A DNA stretch of 64,000 bases from Bacteroidota bacterium (GCA_018266835.1 JAFDZP010000001.1:1-64000); one strand, 5' to 3'; counted from the first letter of the stretch, positions 35,200-45,290 are shown. Notes: generated from the letters alone by a model not told the origin. Numbers and translations are program-made.

Positions 35200-37281
35200 T
35201 TAAGAAAGGTTATTTCTTTTTCTTAAGAACCATTCAAGGCAAAGCGTGAAAATTACAAGTGAAAGAAAATATGGATTAAATTTTAAACTGAAATCTTTAC
35301 GTGACTTGGTGCTTAAGTTTTGTGAAGAGCTTAATGAATCTAAGTAACTCTGTATCTGATTTTTAGAATAATCTGAAAAATTTCTTCCGTTAGTTGCGGC
35401 TGATATTTCAGAAAGAATTGTCCTGTCTGCATTTGTTTTCTTGAACTCAAGATTATTCTCATCTGAAAGTAATCTTGCTGATGATGTTTCAATAGAATTT
35501 CCATTGGAGAATAATTCCGCTGAGATTTTAAAATCACCTTTGAAGTCAGGAGTAAACTTACCTTCAAAATAGTCGGAAGAAATTTTTGAAAGTTCTAACT
35601 CTTTACTGAAATCTTTAGAATTGATTTTAACTTTTACTGAAGGAACGGAAATATCTTCATAATTTTTTAATCGGGCTATCAAAGTAACTTCATCTCCCGG
35701 GCCAACTATATTTTTTGAAAGCTCAAAGTCCATTATTTTCTTTTTATCTTTTGATGATATAGAAATTATGGAAGAGGATAATAGCTTACTGAAAACAAGG
35801 GAGAAATCATTTTGCTTGTTAAGCCTCAGTTTGTAAAAACCATGAAACAAAAATGCCGCTGAACCCTTTTCATCGCTGTTTGCAATTACTACTACGGGCT
35901 GTGAGTTTTTCGAATTAGTTAAAATCGTTTCAGCCCCCGGTTTTACACTGTATGAATTTGAATTCACAAAAATCGCCGGTGATGAGTTTATTGAATTTAA
36001 ATCCGTATTTTTTAGAAATTCTGAGTTTGAATTTGAAATTAATTTTAGCTGCGATTCAACTTCATTGTTCGATGAACTTATTACAGTCATCGGTAAATTA
36101 TCTTTAAAAATGCTTAGCTTTGAGTAATCAACATTGCGGCTCTCAATATATATTAACGGAGTTTTATATTTATCAATTGATGACTTAAGTTCGTTCACAA
36201 CAGATGCATTAGTTTGTACTACAGGAAATCCTGCAAATATAATTGCATCGTAGTCTTTGTAATTGTTGACTGCCGGTTCGTAAAACTCGGCAGGGGACTT
36301 TTGAGTCTGATAAGTTACCTGAAAATTATTTATTGATGAGAGCTGCTCTTTCAGAAAAGCAAAATCAGATGACGGTCCGCCGCTGTACACAAGGACTTTG
36401 AATTTATTATTGAGATAGTTTATGAAGAAATAATCGGTATTGTTCTTTAAAGTGATTTCATCTTTTAACGGTTCAATTTCAATTTTATATTTTTTAATTC
36501 CTTCAGTGCCTGATGAAATCAAAAAATCTGCTTCGTATAAATTGTTTTTATCGTTTGTCTGAATTGTTTTGGAATCTATCTGTGTTTCCTCCTCAAATAA
36601 ATTTACTTTTATTCCTTCATTAATCTTGTAAGAATTCAATTCAACTCTCACAGAAACTTTACTATCTATAAAAGCAGTATTGTTTACATAAATGTTCTTT
36701 ACAAGAACATCTCTTTTTTGAGTAGTATCTCCAATTAAAATATATGAAAAAGGTATATTAAATGACTTTGCAAGCTCAGTTGGATTCCCGCCTTCGTTTA
36801 TATTGCCATCAGATAGAATGGTTACGGAATTCATATCCTGAAAACTGCTTAGGGAACTGATTGATTTCAGCAGATTGGTAGAATTAATATGATTACTTAT
36901 CTTTTGAATAGAGTCAAAGTCATTTTTTCTTATTTCCTTAATCACTCCGTCTGAAAAAGCAAAGAATGAGTTATCAGAAGGAATTTTATCATTTAAAATA
37001 CTCTGTTCACCATTAAATCTGTTTTCTATCTCTAAACTTTTGGATGCGTCGATTAAAAAAATATTTTTGTGTAACTGCGCATCAGATGAAATAAAAGATA
37101 ATACCGGTGTTAAAAACAAAAGAAGTATAAATAGGGTTGAAAAAAATCTAATTGCAGGAAATACATATTTCTTTGGTGACTCAAGTGTGGATTTTCTGTA
37201 ATAAACATAAGCTACCGCAGCAGCAATAGCTGCTATCAGAATAAAAAAAAGTATGTTACCTGATTTTAAAAAGATATCCAT
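35200..37281 (-). CDS. Large membrane protein with VWA-like periplasmic domain, unknown function
   Basis: The 693-residue protein has two N-terminal membrane helices (about 10-27 and 40-62), a long extracytoplasmic part and one C-terminal helix followed by Arg-Lys. Shortly after the second helix comes FLIDASKSL, which resembles the D-x-S-x-S metal site of von Willebrand factor A domains. A later IIFAGFP-type segment may be a glutamine-amidotransferase-like fold. The overall plan resembles BatA/BatB-like or DUF1194-type aerotolerance proteins, but I cannot assign it. It lies between the PPIases and the ABC exporter on the same strand. Confidence 0.78.
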   Translation of the reverse strand: MDIFLKSGNILFFILIAAIAAAVAYVYYRKSTLESPKKYVFPAIRFFSTLFILLLFLTPVLSFISSDAQLHKNIFLIDASKSLEIENRFNGEQSILNDKIPSDNSFFAFSDGVIKEIRKNDFDSIQKISNHINSTNLLKSISSLSSFQDMNSVTILSDGNINEGGNPTELAKSFNIPFSYILIGDTTQKRDVLVKNIYVNNTAFIDSKVSVRVELNSYKINEGIKVNLFEEETQIDSKTIQTNDKNNLYEADFLISSGTEGIKKYKIEIEPLKDEITLKNNTDYFFINYLNNKFKVLVYSGGPSSDFAFLKEQLSSINNFQVTYQTQKSPAEFYEPAVNNYKDYDAIIFAGFPVVQTNASVVNELKSSIDKYKTPLIYIESRNVDYSKLSIFKDNLPMTVISSSNNEVESQLKLISNSNSEFLKNTDLNSINSSPAIFVNSNSYSVKPGAETILTNSKNSQPVVVIANSDEKGSAAFLFHGFYKLRLNKQNDFSLVFSKLLSSSIISISSKDKKKIMDFELSKNIVGPGDEVTLIARLKNYEDISVPSVKVKINSKDFSKELELSKISSDYFEGKFTPDFKGDFKISAELFSNGNSIETSSARLLSDENNLEFKKTNADRTILSEISAATNGRNFSDYSKNQIQSYLDSLSSSQNLSTKSRKDFSLKFNPYFLSLVIFTLCLEWFLRKRNNLS

Positions 37282-37300
37282 TCGGTCATGTTAGAATGAA

Positions 37301-37337
37301 ATAAGAAAGAATGGCACTCCTGAAAAACAGAAGTGCC
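37301..37337 (-). terminator. Terminator after the SurA-like gene
   Basis: GGCACT at 37313-37318 and CTG at 37320-37322 pair with CAG at 37328-37330 and AGTGCC at 37332-37337. On the minus strand the stem is followed by ATTCTTTCTTATTT. Confidence 0.75.
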
Positions 37338-37350
37338 GAGAGGGATGATG

Positions 37351-38643
37351 TTAAAATCGTGTATCTATATAAATTGATTCGCGCATATCGCTTATCCATT
37401 TTTCAAGCTCTTTGCCTTCTTTATACTGGTCAGCAAGTTTTTTTACCTTATCATAGTCGCCTTCGATAGTAAGACTATGCTCAGGGGTTTTTGCAATCAC
37501 TTTTATAATTTCGTATCCGTAGTCAGTTCCGTTTGTTGTCATTCTAGCGGGGTCAGTTATTCCGTTTATCGGAGTTTCATTTATTCTGGAAATAACTGTG
37601 CTGTCTAACTGGTCTATTGAAAGGACTCCAATGTATCCGCCCTTATTCTTCGTATTATCATCCTGCGAGTATTCTTTTGCAGCATCCTCAAAAGTTATTT
37701 TGCCTGCAATAATTTTATCTTTTAAATCTTTTAAGAACGAAATAGTTTCAAGATCTGAAGATTCAAACTTTGGAAACTTTACTAAAATATGCTGTGAAGT
37801 AAAACCGTCAACTTTTTTATCAACCAGTTTGATTATGTGATAGCCGAATTGTGTCTCTACTAAATCTGAAACTTCCCCCGGCTGCATGACCAATACTGCT
37901 TCTTCAAACGGTTTCACAAAACTTCCTTTTTTTACGTAGCCTAAGTTACCGCCTGTAATTGCAGAGAGTGAGTCATCAGAATTTCTTCTTGCCAGGTCTG
38001 AAAAATCTGCACCTTTCTTTAAGCTGTCAAGAATCTGTTTTGCTTTTTCCTTTGCATAATTCTTTTCTGCATCGCTCACTTTTCTATTAAGAAATATATG
38101 TGCTATTTCAAATTCTTCAGGAGCTTTTGGAAGACTATCCTGATATGTTTTGTAAAACTCTCTTACTTCTCTATCAGTTGCTTTTACTCCGCTGCCAAAT
38201 TTCTGGCGTTTGAGTTTTTCCGTCATCATTCTTTTCTTCAAATCTTCTTTCAATAGCATTCTGATCTTTACAATTGACATCTCATAAATTTCTTCAAGCC
38301 TCTGCTGAGAGCCCACCTGGTCAATAAGATTCTTTATCCTGTTATCCAGTTCTTTGGTAACCTCATCATCGGTCACTTCAATACTATCTTGCTGGGCTTT
38401 AGCAAGTATAATTTTATCTGTAATAAGGCTGTTGAAAATTTCCTGCGCTAATGAAGGAGGAATTTGTGTAAGTTTGTTCTGTCTGGCGTATAATGAGAGC
38501 TGATATTGCAAATCGGATTCAAGTATAATTTCATTGCCGACTACGGCCAATATTCTATCGCCTTCCTGCTGAGCATAAGAGTTGATAGGGAAGTAAATGC
38601 TCAATAGAATTACAGGGAATAAGAAAAATTTTATAAGTTTCAA
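37351..38643 (-). CDS. SurA-like periplasmic peptidyl-prolyl isomerase/chaperone
   Basis: The exported chaperone has a SurA N-terminal domain (ILAVVGNEIILESDLQYQL, typical of SurA) and two parvulin domains; the signatures GGNLGYVKKGSFVKPFEEAV with FGYHIIKLVDKK, and the second GGYIGVLSIDQL, are visible. It would escort outer-membrane barrels across the periplasm, useful for the many T9SS and TonB proteins nearby. The best start is the TTG at 38643 (430 residues), which begins a clean signal peptide ending SYAQ. The frame is open to a TTG at 38682, but that lies inside the upstream gene's terminator. Confidence 0.9.
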   Translation of the reverse strand: MKLIKFFLFPVILLSIYFPINSYAQQEGDRILAVVGNEIILESDLQYQLSLYARQNKLTQIPPSLAQEIFNSLITDKIILAKAQQDSIEVTDDEVTKELDNRIKNLIDQVGSQQRLEEIYEMSIVKIRMLLKEDLKKRMMTEKLKRQKFGSGVKATDREVREFYKTYQDSLPKAPEEFEIAHIFLNRKVSDAEKNYAKEKAKQILDSLKKGADFSDLARRNSDDSLSAITGGNLGYVKKGSFVKPFEEAVLVMQPGEVSDLVETQFGYHIIKLVDKKVDGFTSQHILVKFPKFESSDLETISFLKDLKDKIIAGKITFEDAAKEYSQDDNTKNKGGYIGVLSIDQLDSTVISRINETPINGITDPARMTTNGTDYGYEIIKVIAKTPEHSLTIEGDYDKVKKLADQYKEGKELEKWISDMRESIYIDTRF

Positions 38644-38662
38644 ACGTAAAAAATTGATTTTA

Positions 38663-38695
38663 AAAATAAAGTGATGCCGCAAAATGCAGCATCAC
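38663..38695 (-). terminator. Terminator after the lipoprotein PPIase gene
   Basis: GTGATGC at 38671-38677 pairs with GCATCAC at 38689-38695, with more pairing inside. Read on the minus strand the stem is followed by TTTATTTTTA. It overlaps the upstream-extended frame of the SurA-like gene and argues against that longer start. Confidence 0.7.
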
Positions 38696-38730
38696 TACTT
38701 TATACTAACAAAAATAAAATTTGTTCAGTT

Positions 38731-40488
38731 CTAATCTTTGAATGCTTCCATCAGAACTTTGTCGTTAATCTTTACAGGATATTTCTGACGAAGCTTATTC
38801 ACGTATTCTGTTTCCATTTCTTTGAATTTCTCCTGCTGCAATGTATTCGATATTTCAGCTTTTACATCGTCGAAAGGTCTGATTTTCGTTTCATTGTTTT
38901 CAGTGAACTGATACTTTGCCTTATTATTTTCATAATACTTCATCATATCTTCATTTGTGATTTTAATCTTGCTCCATAATTCTTCCTGGTCAATTTTAAA
39001 GCTTAACAGTCCGTTTTCGTATTCGGTTAATAACTCTACATAGTCAGGATCTTTTTCAATCTTATCTTTAAGCGCAATTGCATTTAATAATGGAAGTTCA
39101 CAGGCGCCGTCTAACAATTTTTTTATATTTTCAGAATTTGCAAAACTGTTTGCAAGGTCTCTGTTTCTGTTATAATAATTAATCAGGTCTTCTACTTTTA
39201 TATTTCCGTCTTTGAATGTTGCTAATACTTTCTCCCTGTCAGATTTTGAGAACAAGCTGTCGAAATTATAGTTGCCGATTGTTTTTGTGGAATCAAATTT
39301 TGATTTTAAATAGCTGAATGCATCGCCATTGAGTTTAAAATCAAGACTTTTCTTTGAGGTCTCAATATACTTTGCATATTCATCTTTAAACGCTTTGCCT
39401 TTTTTATATTCCTGCTTCAGGTTGTCTTTTTGTTTATCAAAAGACTGGTACTCTTTTACATCTGTCATCTTAATTATATGCCAACCGAAAGGAGTTCTGA
39501 CAAGTCCGGATATTTGTCCCGGTTTTAAAAGAAAAGCAGCGCTATCAAATGATTGAACCATTCTTCTTCTGTCAAAGAATCCTAAGTCACCGCCTTTAGG
39601 GGCAGAACCCGGGTCCTGTGAGAATTCAGTTGCAAGTTTTGCAAAATCTTCTCCGTTTTTAATTCTATCAAGAATAGATTTAGCTTTATTATATGTGCCG
39701 ATTGAGTCTATTGTTTTTCCTAAGCTGTCTTTAGTATCCTGAATTAAAATATGTGATGCTCTTATTGATTCAAATCTTGGTCTTTTATCTGTAAGCTTAA
39801 CAATGTGAAGTCCGTACATTGTTCTTACAGGTTTTTTGGAATGCTCACCGACTTTTAAAGAATAAACTTCATTTTCAAATTCCGGTACTGTCATCCCTGC
39901 AGTGAAGTAGTACAGGTCACCGTTGTTTTGCTGAACAGTAAAATCTTCGGAGTATTTTTTAGCTACAGTTATGAAGTCAACACCGGCTTTTAAATCAGCC
40001 ATGGCATCGTTCGCTTTTTTGTAAGCTTTAATTGAGTCTTCAGGATTTGCTGTCTGAGGAAGATTTATTAAGATATGTGAAGCTCTTACTTCATATTTCT
40101 TCATATCATATAAATCTTTTATGTGAGGCTCAACGATTTTCTTATCAATTAAAAAAGCTGAAAGAAAATTTTTCTTATATTCATTGATATCATTTTGAAT
40201 ATCTGCTGATTGAAGAAGTCCTCTGTCTCTTGCGTCTTTTACTTTAAGTCTGAACTTTATTAATAAATCAAGAAAATCTTTTCTATCCTGAAGTGATTTG
40301 CTCTTTGCAGAATCTAAATTTGGATTTGATTTTAAGAATTGCTTTTCGTATTCATAAAGATAAATTTTTTCATTTCCGATTTCAGCCACAACCTGTTTCT
40401 TCTTCATTGAAGAGCAGGCAACAATCATAGTCACTGAGGAAAGCAATAAAAAAGTTAAAAACTTAAACGTATAGCTGTTTTTAGTCAT
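38731..40488 (-). CDS. Lipoprotein peptidyl-prolyl isomerase with two parvulin domains
   Basis: The 585-residue protein has a lipobox (IVACSS, Cys25), so it is a predicted lipoprotein. A SurA/PrsA-like helical N-domain precedes two parvulin (PpiC) repeats: ASHILINLPQ ... MYGLHIVKLTDKR at about 130-240 and ASHILIQDTK ... PFGWHIIKMTDV at about 245-350. The C-terminal 220 residues are helical and charged. It probably assists folding of exported proteins, working with the SurA-like protein encoded next. Each gene has its own terminator. Confidence 0.9.
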   Translation of the reverse strand: MTKNSYTFKFLTFLLLSSVTMIVACSSMKKKQVVAEIGNEKIYLYEYEKQFLKSNPNLDSAKSKSLQDRKDFLDLLIKFRLKVKDARDRGLLQSADIQNDINEYKKNFLSAFLIDKKIVEPHIKDLYDMKKYEVRASHILINLPQTANPEDSIKAYKKANDAMADLKAGVDFITVAKKYSEDFTVQQNNGDLYYFTAGMTVPEFENEVYSLKVGEHSKKPVRTMYGLHIVKLTDKRPRFESIRASHILIQDTKDSLGKTIDSIGTYNKAKSILDRIKNGEDFAKLATEFSQDPGSAPKGGDLGFFDRRRMVQSFDSAAFLLKPGQISGLVRTPFGWHIIKMTDVKEYQSFDKQKDNLKQEYKKGKAFKDEYAKYIETSKKSLDFKLNGDAFSYLKSKFDSTKTIGNYNFDSLFSKSDREKVLATFKDGNIKVEDLINYYNRNRDLANSFANSENIKKLLDGACELPLLNAIALKDKIEKDPDYVELLTEYENGLLSFKIDQEELWSKIKITNEDMMKYYENNKAKYQFTENNETKIRPFDDVKAEISNTLQQEKFKEMETEYVNKLRQKYPVKINDKVLMEAFKD

Positions 40489-40876
40489 TTGGAAAATATG
40501 GAATAATTTGATTTAAAAATGAGATAGCACAAATTTTACTCATTTTAGGTTTGAATAACAAGTCAGCTAAATTTCTGAATTAATGGTTTATTAGGGTTTT
40601 ATATGATGTCAGAAAGTCAATTATTTTGCAGATAGAATTGAAAATATTAAAAAAAATAAACAATTTACAAAAAAATAATATAATTATTTTTTAACGTAGA
40701 ACTTTATCAATTCTTTTCAACCTATATATCTATATATTATTAAGTAAGTTTGGAAAAATTTGCAAGCAATTCTGCAAATTAAAAAAAAAATCTATAATAC
40801 TTGATTTTATAAACCGAATGAGTTAATTTTGAAGTAATTATGTAATTATCAAACCAAATTTAAAAGGAAATTTGCA
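40489..40876. other. 388-base AT-rich intergenic region with a candidate promoter and dyad
   Basis: No gene or RNA recognisable. TAAGTTTG at 40745-40752 fits the Bacteroidetes -7 pattern TAnnTTTG for the plus-strand gene at 40877. Just behind it a dyad, AATTTGCA at 40757-40764 and TGCAAATT at 40773-40780, could be an operator. No good -33 TTTG stands at the right spacing, so the promoter call is tentative. AAAGGA precedes the start codon of that gene. Confidence 0.4.
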
Positions 40877-41626
40877 ATGAGAAAATCATTCGTCTATTTA
40901 ATACTGGGGATATTCTGCCTCGGAATAATTTCTAACAATGCTTTTGCCCAGTTCACCGCACCTGAAACAGTCCTTGGATTACACATCACCGGGAATATGG
41001 CAACCAATGAAGGCTACGGAGTTGGTAATGCAATCTACGGCGGTAATTATTCCGGAGCAACATACGGAATGAAATGGGGAAGAGGTGTTGGCTTAGATTT
41101 TTCCATTGGTCTCGGTAAAACCAAAAGAAACAGAATTACACTTGGAGCTGAGTGGAATGCAATGATTAATGCAAATACTGCCAATGTACCTTTCTTACTT
41201 ATAAGCCCGGATGAAAAAATAATGACATATTACAATATAATCAGTGCTTCAATTGGTTACCAGTATATGTTCAATGCAAGATGCAGACAAAAACAATGGG
41301 TAGGTATCGCATTAACAGGCAGCTCAATCAGCGCACCACGCTATAGTGTTATTAACTTCAATAGCGCAATGAGAGGCGGCGTTGCTCTTTCAACAGGTTA
41401 TGATTGGGTTCTTGGTGATTCAGGTAAATGGGGTATTTCTCTTTACGGAAAATATCACGTAGTAAATTACTTCTTCAATGCTAATGGAGATAACGGTGAA
41501 AACTTTATTAATGACGGTAATGGCCAGCCGGGTGCAGGTTATAACAGATACATTGGTTTGTTAAGCATCAACCTTGCTATTAATATGTATGGCGGCGTTC
41601 AGTCACTTACAAACTTGATGAAATAA
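40877..41626 (+). CDS. Exported beta-barrel-like protein of unknown function
   Basis: The 249-residue protein has a signal peptide ending NAFAQ. The mature part alternates Gly/aromatic-rich strands (GLDFSIGLGKTKRNRITLGAEW, GISLYGKYHVVNYFF, YIGLLSINLAINMYGG) as in small outer-membrane barrels. It ends in Met-Lys, not the aromatic residue typical of BAM substrates. I do not recognise a family. An AAAGGA ribosome site precedes the ATG and a terminator follows, so it is a single-gene unit. Confidence 0.8.
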   Translation: MRKSFVYLILGIFCLGIISNNAFAQFTAPETVLGLHITGNMATNEGYGVGNAIYGGNYSGATYGMKWGRGVGLDFSIGLGKTKRNRITLGAEWNAMINANTANVPFLLISPDEKIMTYYNIISASIGYQYMFNARCRQKQWVGIALTGSSISAPRYSVINFNSAMRGGVALSTGYDWVLGDSGKWGISLYGKYHVVNYFFNANGDNGENFINDGNGQPGAGYNRYIGLLSINLAINMYGGVQSLTNLMK

Positions 41627-41648
41627 TTTTTTTGATTTTTTATATTCA

Positions 41649-41680
41649 AGCCCTGCACAATTTGCAGGGCTTTTTTTATT
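41649..41680 (+). terminator. Terminator after the barrel-like gene
   Basis: AGCCCTGCA at 41649-41657 pairs with TGCAGGGCT at 41663-41671 and is followed by a run of seven T. Confidence 0.9.
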
Positions 41681-41769
41681 CTATTGCTTGTAATACAAGT
41701 TACAGTTAATTTATTCAAAAGAATCCTATCGAATAACTACTATACCTTTTTAAAAATTACACCAAATAT

Positions 41770-42615
41770 TTGTTAAGGTTAAATCTATTTAATCGCGGAA
41801 AGTTAGTTTTATTAGCACTTATACTCTCCATGATTTCATTTTATTCTTGCGAAAAGAAAAGCGACGCTATTATAGACCCTACACTAATAGCTCCTTCTAT
41901 TTCAAATCCGTCTAAATCCAAAGATACAGTTTATACAAACTCTACGACTCCGGTTGTAAATTTTATTACATCTGTAAGAGTTCAGCAGGGCGGTGATGAC
42001 GCTATTACAAGTGTTGTCTGTTCATTGCTTGACCCAAGCGGAAACGTAATCCAAAACTTCAGCATGAGCGATAACGGAGGCTCGCCTGATACTACAGGCA
42101 ATAACGGAGTATATACGACAACGGTTAATTACTCTATTACAAGCTGTTTAACAGTAGGGAATTACTCATTGCAGTATTTAGCAACGGCTCAGTCAGGCTT
42201 AACAAGTAATCTTATTGTAATCAGTCAGCCGGTATATTATAGTAATAACGTTGCTCCGGAAGTTTCATTTGTAAATGCTCCGGATACAGTAATCAGACCA
42301 ACAACAGGTGATGTACCACTAATGATTGGAATTAAAGCCAGTGACCCCAATGGACAATGTGATATAAAGACAGTATTTTTTAATTCTATTCTTCCAAACG
42401 GAAATCCTTCAAATCAAAATCCATTTACAATGTATGATGATGGGGATTTATTGGCTCATGGAGATACAGTCGCAGGGGATGGAAGATATAGTTTGATTAT
42501 TAGAATTCCTCCATCAGCCTTAATTGGAACTTACCAATTCAAATATCAGGCTTCGGATAATTCAGGTCTTAACAGTGCAATTTTAAATAAACCACTTTAC
42601 GTAAAAGCTCCATAA
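41770..42615 (+). CDS. Lipoprotein with Ig-like repeats
   Basis: The 281 residues start at a TTG (no ATG is available before the signal peptide) and show a lipobox (FYSCEKK). Two similar domains follow, each with a Pro-rich strand then D-x-G-x-G-x-Y (DTTGNNGVYTT and VAGDGRYSLII), typical of bacterial Ig-like or CARDB-type folds. The function is unknown. It is the first gene of a close run: the next starts four bases later. Confidence 0.78.
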   Translation: MLRLNLFNRGKLVLLALILSMISFYSCEKKSDAIIDPTLIAPSISNPSKSKDTVYTNSTTPVVNFITSVRVQQGGDDAITSVVCSLLDPSGNVIQNFSMSDNGGSPDTTGNNGVYTTTVNYSITSCLTVGNYSLQYLATAQSGLTSNLIVISQPVYYSNNVAPEVSFVNAPDTVIRPTTGDVPLMIGIKASDPNGQCDIKTVFFNSILPNGNPSNQNPFTMYDDGDLLAHGDTVAGDGRYSLIIRIPPSALIGTYQFKYQASDNSGLNSAILNKPLYVKAP

Positions 42616-42619
42616 TTTA

Positions 42620-44248
42620 ATGCGATATTTAGCAATCATATTATTAATAACAGGAAGTTTATTCTCGCAGACGTTTGATAAAAGCTATCAGCTGAATAAA
42701 AAACTGTTGGAATTAAAATCCAATCAGAATACTATTCCAAACAGCATTAAAGACAGAATAACTTTTGCGCCTGTAACACCAAACATTTCCAAATACCCTA
42801 TAAGTAATTTCATTATTGATATTCTTAAAAGCGGAGACACAACATGGTTTTCCACCGGTAAAGGTGTGATGAGAACCGTTGACCACTTCCAGTCTTTTCA
42901 GTCGTTCAGAGGATTAGATCCGTTTGGGAATGATGACGTTGCAGGTTTGATGCTATACAATAACGTTGTTGCCGTCTCAACTGCCAGAACAGAAATTATC
43001 AACGATGAAGGTGTTGCAACAGGAACAGGAATAAAAATATCTACAGATAGAGGACTTAACTGGACAAGCTGTCCGCAGCCGACAGATGCAAGAGATGCAG
43101 ATACAATTTTTTACGGAAGCAATATAATTACTACTTTACCCGTAACTGTTCCTCAGCAGAATTTATCTTATGATATAGCAATAACAAAAACTCAGAACGA
43201 TTTAACAAACTATACAGTCTGGATTACATCATTTGCAGGCGGACTCAGAAAAAGCACTGATTACGGAAATTCATGGGAAAGAGTAGTTCTTCCACCGGAT
43301 AACTTGGACAGTATTTACATTGGCGGAACAGGATATAATTTTGTTTTAAATCCATTGGTAAATCTAAATCAGAGAGCATTTAGTATTGTATCAGTAAATG
43401 ATTCAACTCTTTATGTAGGAACTGCAGGCGGTATAAATAAATCTACTGACTGGGGAAAGAGCTGGAGAAAATACAATTATAATAATTCAGGCAGCGGAAC
43501 AAACCGCGTAGCAGGAAACTTTGTAGTCAACTTAGATGTACAAAGATTTAACGGTAAAGAAATTATATGGGGCGCAACACGCAGAGCAGACAGCCCTCAG
43601 GAAACAAATGCTTTAAGTTATACAACAAACGGCGGGCTTAACTGGAACTACACTCTTAAAGATTATTCACCAAACAATATGAGCTTTAAAGACTCTATTA
43701 TATATGGTGAAACAGATAACGGTGTATGGAAAAGTAATTTCGGTACTTTCAACTGGAATAAGCCGGGATTAATTTACGATGCATCAACAAAAGATCAGTT
43801 AAGAACAACACAATTTTACTGCGGAAATTATTTTGGCGATACTTTATTTTTCGGAAGCGCAGATGGTCTTCTGAGAACAACAGAACCGGGTAATGGTTCA
43901 TGGGTAAGCGACTGGAAAATATTCAGAGCATTTGAACCGATTAATTTATCCTCTGACATAAAGACTTACGCTGCTCCTAATCCTTTTGCTCCCGATGATG
44001 AAATAACAAGAATATTTTTCAAAACGGGCAAGACAAATGCAAAAGTTACTATAAGAATCTTTGACTTTGGAATGAATCAGGTCAGAACACTTATTCAGAA
44101 TGCAACAAGAACAAGTCCCGATGATTTATTTACATCTTGGGATGGAAAAAATAACGAAGGCAACCAGGTTGCAAACGGAGTATATTTTTACAGAGTTGAT
44201 GTAGATTCAGATACTCCTGTTTGGGGTAAAATTTTAGTTCTTCAATAA
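42620..44248 (+). CDS. Secreted Asp-box protein with FlgD-like C-terminal sorting domain
   Basis: The 542-residue product has a signal peptide (GSLFSQ) and a propeller-like body with Asp-box motifs (STDRGLNW, STDYGNSW, STDWGKSW, TTNGGLNW). Its end, YAAPNPFAPDDE followed by VTIRIFDFGMNQV and GVYFYRVDV, is a FlgD-Ig-like/T9SS sorting domain related to but distinct from the QNYPNPFNP type in the other cargo proteins; it ends WGKILVLQ. It is co-directional with the PorV-like genes that follow, which may handle its outer-membrane passage. Confidence 0.85.
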   Translation: MRYLAIILLITGSLFSQTFDKSYQLNKKLLELKSNQNTIPNSIKDRITFAPVTPNISKYPISNFIIDILKSGDTTWFSTGKGVMRTVDHFQSFQSFRGLDPFGNDDVAGLMLYNNVVAVSTARTEIINDEGVATGTGIKISTDRGLNWTSCPQPTDARDADTIFYGSNIITTLPVTVPQQNLSYDIAITKTQNDLTNYTVWITSFAGGLRKSTDYGNSWERVVLPPDNLDSIYIGGTGYNFVLNPLVNLNQRAFSIVSVNDSTLYVGTAGGINKSTDWGKSWRKYNYNNSGSGTNRVAGNFVVNLDVQRFNGKEIIWGATRRADSPQETNALSYTTNGGLNWNYTLKDYSPNNMSFKDSIIYGETDNGVWKSNFGTFNWNKPGLIYDASTKDQLRTTQFYCGNYFGDTLFFGSADGLLRTTEPGNGSWVSDWKIFRAFEPINLSSDIKTYAAPNPFAPDDEITRIFFKTGKTNAKVTIRIFDFGMNQVRTLIQNATRTSPDDLFTSWDGKNNEGNQVANGVYFYRVDVDSDTPVWGKILVLQ

Positions 44249-44265
44249 TATATAGAATAAAGAGC

Positions 44266-45288
44266 TTGAAAAAATTTATCATAATATTTTTATTTTTTGC
44301 ATCTGCCACAGCATTCTCTCAGGAAGGCAGTTATGCAGGCGGATTTGCGAGATTAGGTTTCGGCGCGCGCGGTATGGCTATGGGTAATGCAATGGTCTCA
44401 AATATATTCGGAGATGTATCGGGATATTATAATCCTGCCCTTGCATGCTTTCAGGAAAAAGGAGTTGTAAATCTTGGCTATACTTTTCTATCAATGGATA
44501 GAAAACTTAACTTCGTTGGCTTCTCTAAAAAATTCAAACTTCCAAACCAATCACAAGGCGGAGCGGGGATATCATTCTCATTAATAAACTCAGGTGTTAA
44601 TAATATTGACGGAAGAGATAACGACGGAACTCAAATAGGAACTTTCACAACCTATGAAAATCAATTTTACTTAGGTACTTCATTTTTATTAAGCGAAAAC
44701 TTTGCTGCAGGTGTCGGATTTAAAATGTATCTCTCTAAATTGTTTGATAAAGTAACGACAACATCAGTTGCATTTGATATCGGCGCAGTTTATAAATACA
44801 GCGATAAGCTTGCATTCGGGGTTGCTGTAAAAGATATATCTGCAAAGTATAAATGGGATACATCGGATTTATACGGAAGCAATGGAAACACAACTGAAGA
44901 TAAATTCCCAACATTAGCAAATATCGGAGCATCATATTTATTACCGAAGAATTTAGGATGTGTTTCACTGGAGTTCGAAAGTTATTTCAATCCAAAAGTT
45001 ATAGACAAATCAACCGGCATTACAGGTACCAGAAAAAATATTTCTTATTTTAAAGTTGGCGGTGAAATAATTCTTAACGAATATCTGAAAGTAAGAGCGG
45101 GAATGGACAGAATCGATTTTGCAAATAAAACAGAAGATATCGGCGGCAACCTTAAACCAAGTTTTGGTGTTGGATTTGTAAAGCCATTGGGAAAATCAAC
45201 AATGCTGGGACTTGATTATTCATTTCAGTTTGAACCATACAGCAAGGACCCTATTCAGAACATCGGTATTAATTTTAAATTCAATTAA
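44266..45288 (+). CDS. PorV/PorQ-family outer-membrane protein, copy 1
   Basis: The 340-residue protein begins at a TTG, with a clear signal peptide (ATAFSQ). Its first strands carry GFARLGFGARGMAMGNAM and GYYNPAL, the PorV/UPF0164 signature of FadL-like 14-strand barrels. In characterised T9SS, PorV binds the C-terminal signal of cargo and carries it to the sortase. The C-terminus FKFN is near an aromatic residue. A second copy follows after two bases; whether either is the true PorV cannot be decided here. Confidence 0.88.
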   Translation: MKKFIIIFLFFASATAFSQEGSYAGGFARLGFGARGMAMGNAMVSNIFGDVSGYYNPALACFQEKGVVNLGYTFLSMDRKLNFVGFSKKFKLPNQSQGGAGISFSLINSGVNNIDGRDNDGTQIGTFTTYENQFYLGTSFLLSENFAAGVGFKMYLSKLFDKVTTTSVAFDIGAVYKYSDKLAFGVAVKDISAKYKWDTSDLYGSNGNTTEDKFPTLANIGASYLLPKNLGCVSLEFESYFNPKVIDKSTGITGTRKNISYFKVGGEIILNEYLKVRAGMDRIDFANKTEDIGGNLKPSFGVGFVKPLGKSTMLGLDYSFQFEPYSKDPIQNIGINFKFN

Positions 45289-45290
45289 TT

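Noticed and set aside
38644-38682. TTG start of the SurA-like gene at 38682
   Set aside because: It is inside the terminator hairpin of the upstream gene; the TTG at 38643 gives a clean signal peptide.
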